Below, in pieces: positions 1 to 11,500 of a stretch of DNA of 64,000 nt. The position numbers and the translations under genes are program-made. Under the pieces are notes generated by a model. That model was not told the origin of the DNA, ran no database searches, and worked only from the letters and a program-made list of their open reading frames with translations. This stretch comes from Watersipora subatra (Eukaryota; Bryozoa; Gymnolaemata; Cheilostomatida; Watersiporidae), in contig NC_088714.1 of assembly GCF_963576615.1 (NCBI RefSeq), positions 32,892,643-32,956,642 on the forward strand, in the 5' to 3' direction. Positions within the stretch are counted from its first letter, which is position 1, and every line of letters begins with the position of its first letter.

Positions 1-2480
1 AAGTTTAACTAAATTCTAGAGTATTTGAAGTCAAAATTGCGTTGAATACGAAAATGTAACCTGTTATATTATGTTTCTGAAAATTTATCGCTTTATGTTT
101 TATGAAAAGTGTTTTTCAACCGGCTTTTAGTGTGCAAGGGGTAGTAACTATACAAGTCTTACGTCATTATTTTCTAATATTTGCTATTAAACATTGACAG
201 TAAAGTTATGTTTGTTTGTTATTAACTGTAAATATATTAATATAATTATATCATTAAAAACGGAGTTTATTGCAAATATTAATAATTCTGTCTAGAGATG
301 CTACTTTCACGTACTTTATTGGCCTCGAGCCAAATCGGTTCTACTACAACACCGCACGGCGCATTATTCATAGTGTGTGGACATGACTATTCGTTTGGTA
401 TGCCTGTAAACTAGGTGTAGCTTGGAGATTAACAACTGCTTCAGAGAATACCGATTAAACTATGTTCCTGAATTTTTACTAACAGCTTTTGAAGCCTTGA
501 AGTGGTAAGAGAAATCTGTAATCGCTAGTTGTAATATTGATGTTCACCTAGCATTGTGTTAATAGTATCTAAGAGTGAAAGGCATGATTAATAATAGGTT
601 TCGCTTCAACTCAAACTGGTCGTTGGAATCATTCACCCATACACTTCAGGGTGTTGGTTTAGATCGAAGACAAGTTTAATTATACAAATATGTTGTTACA
701 CTGATTCCGTTTTACATCTACATATAAAAAAATGTCTAAGCTACATGCGCGAAAATGGCATTATTGTACATTGGAATAGAAAACAGTTTTTGGAAGTGAA
801 AATTTTATGTGCTAAACCTTTATGTTAAAGAAAAAGAAAACAGTGATCCTAGTTTTTTTAATAATCATATCACAGCATTTTTGTTTATGCGAGGATCGAG
901 CTATCTCACCAATCCGCATTTTTATACACTTTTGGTTTCGCTGTGAAAATAACAGCACAAACTAGAAGAGGAAGTGAGCCATGTAAAGAAGTCAACAGCT
1001 GCTACATTTTTTTCAAGATTAAGATGTTACAAGACTTGGTCTAAAGATTTAATTAATCAACCATTTTAATTCAGTGTTGAATGGATTTTAATTTAATTTA
1101 CATGGCCAACTCCCTTAAAACTGAAAACGATAGAAAGGCTTTTAAGAATAAAATACATTATCAACCATTAAAAGTGGTATGGTAAACTTTTCTTCTGTTT
1201 TGGCACAGTTCACGAAGGCTTAATTTTGTTTTACCTTCTACATGCAAATCATTATTATTGTCATTATTTAAATTATTTATGTTAGAAAAGGATTGATTGT
1301 TGCTGAACAAAAATTTTAATGGCCAATATTATATATGAGTTTTAAATACAGTCACTCAACTGAATCCTGCCAAAATAAGTCTGTACAGATTGAGTAGTTA
1401 GTAGGTTCAGCATTATGATGGCTGCTCATACTGATATTCTTTGTGTCAAAGTAATAACTAGCGCTTGACTACTCTCATGCTAGTTTTCAAATAGTCACCA
1501 AAAACTTGATGACTTAATGGAAATTCCATTGTTACACCACCGAAGTATAGGCCTGATAAGTCCTATTACTGCCTACAAGCAGTATCTACAGTAACTCTAT
1601 TCGACCTAGTTACTGAAATGGCTTCTGGTACTTCAATATATAAAATTTAGTGTTATAGGCTGATAAGATTGTAACAGGCTTAAATCTACTAGGATTTAGC
1701 TTCTATTTTTATATATACCGATTGTTTACGGGCAAGGATAAAATATGAGTATGATAATAATTATGGTGCCTAGGTAGGTATGATATCAAACAGATGCATA
1801 GGCCTATATATCATTTATCATAATAGCATAATTACTTTTGGGTTTGTACTGACAGAAACTTATTCTAACTCCGGGTAAGCTGGCGTGTCTATGGCTTTCA
1901 TTAAGCGGTCACATTTAGGCAATTTGAGTCTTCACCATGATTACTAGACATTTTTCATCTTGCATAGTACGAGCAAGTATAACGATTTGCTATGTGAGTG
2001 CATATGCTTGCTGTAAATAGGAGCTGAGTTGCCGTGGCACCTGGTGGCACCTGTGGAACAAGCATACGCCAGGCCTGTATGTTTAGCTAGAGGCAATGTT
2101 GTGAGGACCTTGTGAAGGCTTGAGTGTCATTGGGCAATTGTTTAATTTGATATGTAAATCTATTTTAGCAAGGGCAATCAAAGTCAATGATTCTACTTAA
2201 ATTGGCATCGAGCACACGCACACGGCACCTATTCGTTCATCGCTTGTAGTGTGTGAGCTGAGTCACTAGAAAATTTGATAAAGTTCCAAGGAACTATTTT
2301 TCCTCAGCCTTCATCTATTGCAGAGCGATTGAAATCAATTTGCATATATACAACCGCAAACAAAAGACCGCTAATGAAAGACTTTGTTTTACCCACAGTG
2401 TTAACTATCTTGAATGGTTCAGTGTTGATACGATCGATTTCACCATCATTGTAAATAATGTTGTCGTAATTCCTCTGTAG
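1..2480. other. 5' flank without recognisable gene
   Basis: This AT-rich stretch has no open frame that I can tie to a protein. Stops are frequent in all frames and I saw no exon with good splice sites before 2481. It may hold the promoter and upstream noncoding exons of the plus-strand gene that follows. Confidence 0.5.
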
Positions 2481-2593
2481 GCGGTATGAGATTCTATAGT
2501 CAGATTCATAGAGTAAAATCAAAGAATTTGTTTGAACAGCACGTTGAGTTGGACTTCATACCAGGCAGTTGTGCCCTGCTGACAACAACTGAG
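2481..2593 (+). other. Candidate first coding exon of the 2.5-14.4 kb gene
   Basis: The segment starts after a ttcctctgtag acceptor and ends at GAG|gtaagt. It is open in the frame that joins to the ATG at 3794 and contains ATG at 2486 with G at -3. The deduced residues include VELDFIPGSCALLTTTE. A real acceptor implies another exon further upstream, which I cannot identify. The exon could instead be 5' UTR, with translation starting at 3794. Confidence 0.4.
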
Positions 2594-5500
2594 GTAAGTT
2601 GGCATATTTTAAATTACTTTGATTTTATATTTATTTAAGATTAGAGCTGCCAGTGAGTAAACAACAGTCTCAGGTTAGGGTTTTACCCAAAGTCTCAGGG
2701 TAGAGTCCTACGCAAGGTCCCAAGATAGGGTCCTACCTGAGGTCTCAGGGTAGGGTCTACCTGAGGTCTCAGGATAGAGTCCTACGCAAGGTCCCAAGAT
2801 AGGGTCCTACTTGAGGTCTCAGGGTAGGGTCTACCTGAGGTCTCAGGGTAGAGTCCTACGCAAGGTCTCAAGATAAGGTTCTACCTGAGGTCTCAGGGTA
2901 GGGTCTACCTGAGGTCTCAGGGTAGAGTTCTACGCAAGGTCTCAGGGTAGAGTCCACCCAAGGTTTCGTATGTTGCTATCAAGAACAGCAGAATATCCTC
3001 AAGTCCTGCATTAGCAGCTAATGTCTAGCAAGAGCCTGGTAAGCTGAATACCAGAGAATAATACCAAAATTGATTGCCAACTGTGACACAAGGCATATAA
3101 ATTTCTCAATCACTACGATAAGAGGCTAATTAATGTTAAAAAGATTAGCTTTCGTTATTTTGAAACTGGTAAGAAAAATAAGGTCATGCATTATCGACAA
3201 AAAACTAAAAAACCCTTAAAAAATATGGGATCACCCATCCTATGCTTGAGTAATTCAGGCTAATTGAAATAATAACTGGATTCTGCTCCATTTTCTCCGC
3301 CGCTTGACTAGCTAGGTCAATGGCTATCAGCTTTTTCTTTGTGGCGGTATATTGAGTAGTTTTCTTTTTTACTTATAAAGTTTGCTCATCAGTTTTGTCT
3401 ATTTGACGTTCTAGCCTCGGTCTCTAACAAATAATATCTTATTGTTAGCCTTGTAACAGGGTTCACATACGTACCCTTAAGCGTTGATTTACAAGAAACA
3501 TATCACTGGCCCTCATTTTTAAAGCTTATCTCACGATTTGATTTTAACTCCAACTAGAATTTAAATGGTTAGATTCTGTGTCAGCGTACTCTGAGAGCAA
3601 CATGCGGTATATGAATCCTGGTCTCCGTCTATCGGTAGTAGAGTAGGCCTATTTTTAGAAAGCGACGACTTTCTATATTAAAAATTGATAAAACTGTTGA
3701 TGCAGCTCATTGACCTATTGTCAATATCTATATATTATTTATCAAATAAAGTTCCATCTGCGTTAAAACCTGATAGTGTCTATTTAACTTCAGATGAGCG
3801 GAGCACCAAACAAGGCGATTGGCAAATGGTTGGCGGAGAAAGACAGCGGTAACGACTCGGAGCCAGAGCTTTCTACCTTCTCCAATCTAAACATCTCAAC
3901 GAAGCCGCTGCACACACGGCCTTCGAGGAGTCAGTCAAAGTATAGTGCAAATCAAAGCAAAGAGATGGTGCCTAATGAGAGCAGCCTAGCAAAGGGCTGT
4001 AAACTTCATCGCGTCAAATCTGAGCACATGTGCAGCGCTGCCGTGCCCGGTATGTACTTACTTTTTCCTGGTGCATCGTGTTGTATTTAATACCCTCGGC
4101 GTGACCGCTTGCAGCCAGTTGTGGTTATTATCCTGCATTGCTTTATTTTTTCATTGCTAACGCCCGTGTGCTGCTGTAATATTCGCTTATCCTATAATGA
4201 GCCTGCTGGCCTTGGCAAACATACTGTTTCTTGCTTGCACACGCTTTGCAGCAGCAATTTTTCTTGTCATACATACTTTTCTACCCTCATACATACCATT
4301 AAGGACTTTGCACTACGCAATTTCGTTATCTCAAATGGTCGGTTAGGAAGGTGTCATGTGTAAACAGTAATCATGAGGCGCAGCGGTGATAGTCATAGTT
4401 GCCATGAACTGGCCAATGAAAGGTTTCCATTACTTTTCAGTGATTTTTATCTCGCAAAAGAGTTATTTTCCAATAGAAAAAATTATAGCGTGCATCAATT
4501 ACTTATTACCATTGCTCGTTCCATCAGACGTTCTATTGGCTAGCTTTCTGTCACGCCATAAATGAACAAGTCATGTATTGTCGAGCCATTTACACGGCAT
4601 AGTTTCTTTTTCAAGGGACGCGACAGGAGATGTTGAGCTTGAAACTGCCACTTGGTCTTCTAGTTTTATAGAGTGTCATCATTTTCTTATTGTATTCATA
4701 ATTGCAGCAGGTTCTTCGCTATTCTTTTTAATGCTTGATGTCTTCCATTCCTTCAATATCTGATGTCTTCCATTCCTTCAATATTTGATGTCTTCCATTC
4801 CTTCAATATCTGATGTCTTCCATTCCTTCAATACTTGATGCCTTCCGAACCTTCAATACTTGATGTCATCCATTCCTTCAATGCTTGATGTCTTTCATTT
4901 CTTCAATGCTTGTCTTACATTTTGCCGTTTTTCAAGCAGGCATTGTGGCATTGCTGTTTGGGATCACCTTGTATACATATATTATCGGGTTCATCTCTAG
5001 CCTCGAACTGGAAGCTATTAATCTGTGTGACAGAATGATCGATTGAGTCGCGTATTTCAAGAATAATATATATAATCATCATGACTGTATCCTGTCCTTT
5101 TGGAAGGGATCAGAAGGCCTGTGAGGGTATAGGCTAGACCCTGATGCAAACAGGCTGTGTATAAGCTTGAGTCATTTGTTCTTTGGGTAGAAGGTGGCAT
5201 GAATGCAATCGCTAATGCGAGCAATGCTTTCTATTCTTACACCATTTGTCTTGCATCCATTTTTGTGTTAATGTAATGAGAGACCAGTTATTTGGCGCTA
5301 AGCAGCAACTCTACATAGAGTTGTGTTACTAACATCAAGGCCTGTTTGGATATGTCAGTCGGTGGGTCTAACAAGGCTTGTTAGAGTGTTCATATAGTCT
5401 GTTAACACAGTTCATCTTAAAAATAGGCATAAATTCATTGTGAAGCATTATTCTTAAGTTTGTAAGATTTATAGTCAATTTTCATGGAAAGTATGTCATA

Positions 5501-8500
5501 GACATTAAATAAGCTGTAAACTATTAGTAGAACGCTCCTTTAGCACTCAAACTGGAAGATTATTACGATGTGCGTTTGAAAAAGTATTCGCATAAACTCG
5601 TGATATAGTAAACGATCATAAAGTTAAGAGTTATCTTCTCTTTCATTCTAACTATTAAAATTAGAACAAATAGCTTGTGTCAGGTTTAATCATAGCCCAA
5701 AAATATATGAGTACTAATCAGAACCAATAGTCTAATGATTGTTCAGTAGATGGCTCATAGATCTCCCAATATCTCTTGTTGGGTTGGGACAGAGACCAGT
5801 CTAACTCTCGAGATGTTCGTTGCCTATGATTCGTACTAGTGCTTCGCTGCCAATCTGGTTCATGAGATTTGATATATGCAAGCACTAGTTCTGCGATGAG
5901 TAGAGTGAGCAATACGCAATGAGCCTCAGCATGAGCAATAGTTTGTTTCTTATATCGTGCCGACTTACACCAATATTAGTAATGTTCAGGATTTTCGGTG
6001 ATTAACAAGTATCTCGGAGCCAATCGAATGCGACTGAGGCCACTTTCAGATTTGTTACGCTTACCCCAAAACCATCGCGAAATAAATTGTCAACGACACC
6101 ATTTATATGTTGCGTCGCTTGCGAAACTCAAAAAATAATTTATTTATTTAGGATATTTTAATAACCGCAAAAAAAATAAGCGAGTAACTGTCATCGCTTG
6201 AATAATGTCAGCTGACAGGAAATCCCAGATGGGCGTGGATGTGTTAGTGCTGCCGTAGCTACTAGCTTTTTGGTTTCAAACAGGAACAATGTGTAATCCG
6301 ATTTTCCCCTCTTCTTGTTGTCAATTTCATCATATGCAGTTTCAGTTTATCTCCAAACATTCATAAACTCTGCTACATATTTTATTGCTACCATAACAAG
6401 TTTTTTTAAATATTACATTTTCAAGAGAATTTTGATAAGGACTTAAATAATTATCTAATTGTAAGTATCGATTACTTCTGCATTAAATGACTAATATCGT
6501 AATAATATCCTAAATAATGTATACATGGCGATCATTGGGATCCAAAAGTGCCCTGATTCTCCTACAATTGTGAACGCGCAAACGAAAATGCCCAATTATG
6601 GATGATTTACCATTTTGATCGTTTGTTAAGCTGATGATTATATTTTCAATGTCAGCGAGTATCAGATCCCTTGACGCTTGGTCTCAGCCGAAAGATTATG
6701 TTCTGATAACCTGGAATGCCAAATATATAGTCAGTCACATATGCTAGCATCGCACTGTCTTGTATCTATTGCGCACTAACTGGCACCGATAGACAATGAC
6801 GTCAGTCTGGTAGCATTGGAGAGCTAAGCCACAAGTGAACGCGCACCTTTGAATCCATCCCAACTAGTCACTGGAATCCTAAGTCAGTTGCCTCATACTC
6901 CTTGTGATAAGGAGGCTTCTGAGCAGGCTCAGTCGGTTTTATCTCGTTCTCATCTGCGGTCACAGCTTTGTCACGCACCCATGATGCCTTGCCAAGTCCT
7001 CATCAATGTAACAGTGGTGAAGGTGTTTGAGAAATGGCTGGTCATTGACCCTGCTAGACACTAGTCCTAGGCGTTAGTCATAACCACTTGTGGGTTTTGG
7101 CTGCTGTTCCGCAACAGCTTGCTTTCTCTGACTTGTTGGTTTATGGCTATTTTCAAATTTGGCAGAACATCGTTGGCTGAGTCTTCAAAGGCAATGCATT
7201 ATGTAGTAATTCGATTTGGCATCATCACTCCAATCATTATCGCTTTTATTTGCCAGTGCTTTGACATTTTTATGGGGACTGTTGCCATCACCTTTGTACC
7301 CGAGTTATTCTTAGCCAGGTATCTGGCTAGCCAACATTGACAGACATGAAGGCGCCACAGGTGCTGTTTGCTGCCATTTGATATGGTAGGGAAGGTGGTT
7401 TTTATATTCAGTTCAGTGTTTGTACTGCTGTTTTCTCTCAAATTGCAGGCATAGTATTGTGAATGTCAGTGAATGCTGGCCTGCATACCTTAGTTTTCTG
7501 TCATTATTAAGTAATGTCCATATTTATTCTTACTTGAAAAATCTGTCTTTTGATTGTTACTATGAATAAAAATGACATGTGGTCATTTTTATTACTGCAG
7601 TATTGTGGATTTTTATTACAAAAATTAACAACGCTGCCTTTTCGACAGAAAAGCAACAACCAACGCAAACCAACCACTTTTCTCGCAGAGTGACCCACTA
7701 GGGCAGTGGTTCCCAACCAGGGGTGCGAGACATCATCCCACAGGGTACGAGAAGCAGGGCTGCAACTTCTAAGAAATTTCATATAGCGCTATATGAAATT
7801 TCTTAGATATATAATCGAATATAGCGCAGGCTGATTATTTTACCGAGGCGGCCATGCATCACGACACCCCTGTTAAGAATTATTTTTCGTAAGGTTCAAT
7901 TACTATATCTGGGGTCAAGGCCAATTCTTTTCGCGCTGACAATTACATTGAAATATTTTGGAACATGAGTACATGCAACACGATGCTTCTTCATCTTTTT
8001 TTGTTAAAGCTAAGAGTTTATCTCGAACTTAAAATTTGGCGATTTTTTGTACTGATTATATACGTTACCAAAATATACCATATATGTCGCATCGACATTT
8101 CGTAGTTTACACATTGATATTTATGTTACGGGGTGCGAGTTATGGTATATTTTATTTTTAGGTATGCAAGGTTAGAGCGAATTTTTTTCAGGGGTGCAGG
8201 AATAGCTTGAGGTTGGCAACCACTGCATGACTAGGGACAAGTGACTCTTTCTCCAGAAGGTTTATTGTCTGGCACCCAGGCTGCCCTAATCTAGCTCACT
8301 GATAAGCCGGCTTCGTGGCAACAATAATTATGTACACCTTCACGGACTTGGTCTAGGGTGATTATCAACATCTCATAGTGGCCGGGTGGAGCGGTTCATT
8401 TCATCATAGAGGTCACATACTGTTTGTTATTCTCTTCGAGTAGCTAGTGTTCGTTTGTTCTGCATTTTCAGTGTCGATAGTGGAGTGTTTGCGTTTTGGT

Positions 8501-11500
8501 CACAATCTCGCTTTAGATGTATTTTATAATTGTTGATAGAGTTTAGCTTGTAAGGGATTCTTTTTTGTAATCGGCTTTCAATTGCTGATAGGTGCGTGCT
8601 CCTCGTTGAGCACTGTAGAGTGGATACTTGAGGCAAATAGTTATTTGTTTGCTAGGTAGGTACCCTCTTCAACACCATAATGTTATAGACCACAAACCAA
8701 AATAACGGCTTTGCGGTTTGCAATCCAATTTAGCACTGAATGCGTAAAATTTTATGGTTTTCCCTAAAGCGTTTAGAATTAAAATTAACGAAGATTACTT
8801 CATAATGTTTAAATGAGAAGCTTTGGTATACCTACCATTTATCTCCTGTTTCAGCCGATAGGGCTTATAATGCAACAATAGACATTTATGTTCTCAATAC
8901 CGTGGAGCACTTCCACTGTTATATAATAGCGTAAGTTTATACATTGGTTGACACTTAGCTTTATATCCATAGCGAAATAATCGCTCTACTCGTCTCATTT
9001 ATTCACAGCGCCCTTTATTTGCACTAGCGCATGCCTCTCGTTATAATCCTTGATTACGCATTGGCAACGCGTACTATTGTGTTGGCGCTCTGCCAAGCCT
9101 TGTCTTGGCTGAGCTTTGCGGGCAATGGTTCAACAAGGCTCTTATGGGCTATTCGCTGGCCTCTAGCCAATATAATGCTATCGCGCGCAAGATGTATGCC
9201 AGTGGCAAATGCTAGCCCTGCGTTATATCGAGCATTTGCAACGTGAATTACTTCCCGTGTTTCTTCGCGAAAATATGCTTTTCAGCATTTAGTATAAGTG
9301 AGTCAGCAGCATCGTGTAACTGGTTTACCGCGAGTGGTGCCCAACAGGCGAACTTTGCTGCCGGCGATCTGGCATTGATGAGCGCATTAGTCTGTGGTCG
9401 GTCGGTAGGTGCAGGCAGCCATCAGACGATTGCGCCATATTCATTTGCCTCACCTAGTTCTCTCCCAGGCCCTTCATGATCCTACAAATCCAGTTTGACA
9501 TGTCATAAGTCAGCTTTGTCTGAAGGTTGAGTGTTCTCCATGGTTACCATAACACCAAACACCATCCCTTGTAGTATGCTATCCATAGTTACATTAAAAA
9601 TATGTATCTGTTTCTTGCTGTCGTGGGATGATTGCTCATGGTGAACCGGCTCAGTTCCAAGAGGCTGGAGTAATTGGCAACTTTGAGATTTTAGATTGAC
9701 ATTTATCCAAATTATTTTATTATCGTTTCAATCAGTTTGTTTACTTTCCCAGTCGTAGTGCGTTTGAGGGTATCCATACCTCTAGTGTCCTTCCCTGAAG
9801 GCTGAGCTGTGGGGCATAGGAGATGTTTTGGTGTGGCTAAAAGGATGGCAAGCGTGATGGTAATGTCTATAGTGTTGGCTCGAGTCCAACAGGCTGTGGC
9901 AGTGATGCAAGCGCTAGCTAATATCTAGGTACAAGATATTTCAGTGGGCATGACATGCCTTAGTATCACCGGATGGTTATGGTTTTACCTTTCCTTTAAA
10001 TATCTCGCCTCAAGACCTGCTGCAAGCGGCCACAATGGATATTTATCATTGTTTATGTTTACCAAGAATGTGTTGAGCAATAATAGCCTGTTACTAGTTG
10101 TGTTTCATGGGGGTACGTACGCCTTTGCTTCCCACCTGCAATATTAGTCTATTCAAGGTTGTTGGCACTATCATTACAGTGACTGGATATCCTACCAATG
10201 ATCTCATTTTTACGTGTTAGTTGCGTACATGTAACTATTTACTTTCTCTCTCCTGGCTTTCTCCTGATTGCCACCACTGTATTCATTTGGTTTCCGTTAT
10301 TTATGTTAGAGATTGAAACACTGTCTATTTCTCTAATTTGTATTCATATTCATACCATTCAGGTCCAGTCACTGATCATCGATGTATAGATTCTGTCGTG
10401 GATGAAAGGGAAAAACGGGAATTAACTCGGGGCTTACGACCTCGAGGGAAACAAACGCTAAACAAACTTAACACAAATGGCTCAAATTCAAACTCACCGG
10501 CTCAAACTACCTCTATTACTAAAACTGACCGTAACAATGACGATGTTGCTCAACATGATGACACAACTCCAGGCCAGTACTCCTGCTGTGAGGGCAGTTC
10601 CCTCGTGGCCAGCGGTAGCACTCTTCTCACCATGACATTATCACAAGTGTCTCGTAATAAAGCTCGATCAAGGACATTTGATGCTTCTTCGCTCTACTCA
10701 GTAACGAGCGATGACTTCAACGAAAGCGACGATGAACTCATCTCAATAAATGGTGACAGTAGCTCGGATTATAACCCACTACCTGTTCAGTCTCCTCGAC
10801 TCTCGAGCAAGAGAAAAAGGACGACAACTCTATCAGCTGATCTCGAAGTTGCCAATCTATTGTCTCCCAGTGTAGACGACTGTTTTTCAAGTGGAGACAA
10901 CTTCTCAATCTCAGACTATTCAGGTAGTTTTTCGTGCTTGTAGCTTGAAATGTCTTTCAGTCGATGTTGTTAAGCTTTTACTTTGTTAATTTGATTTTTC
11001 CTTTATAGAGCCCGAGGAGCCGGCAAGTTGTGATATTCCACGAAAGAGAGTCTGCCCTGAGTCCGGTGATAATCGTCCATTTTTGGACTTGGAGAAAATG
11101 CAGCACGAGGTTAGTTTGCGGCTACAAAAACGTCTTATTCTTAATGTTTGTTCAGTCAATTCGGCCAGTAAAAATTGTTAATGCGTAGACTTTTCATCGA
11201 TCGGAATCATTTATTCTCACACAAGGTGATCGATACACAGCGTGTAAGCAAACATTGATTCTGCTCGGGGAAGAAGTATGTAGGGAGAGTACGCAATATA
11301 TCGCTCACTCAAGCTAAGCTTTTACTGGCATTGGTCGACATTTGTGTTTTGTTTTCGACAAGGCAAAGACAAAGAAAGCTTTTCCGCAAGGTAAACACTG
11401 GCATCTCCTCTGGCTATGCTCCTATGGGCCAGGCTGTCAATGCAGCCCACACATGAATGCCTCTCCAATGGCCGGTGTCTAACCAGCCGTGATATATCGC

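Noticed and set aside
9031-9479. Two overlapping plus-strand frames as a small bicistronic gene
   Set aside because: The four-base overlap looks bacterial, but the surroundings are an animal intron, there is no family match, and the opposite strand is about equally open.
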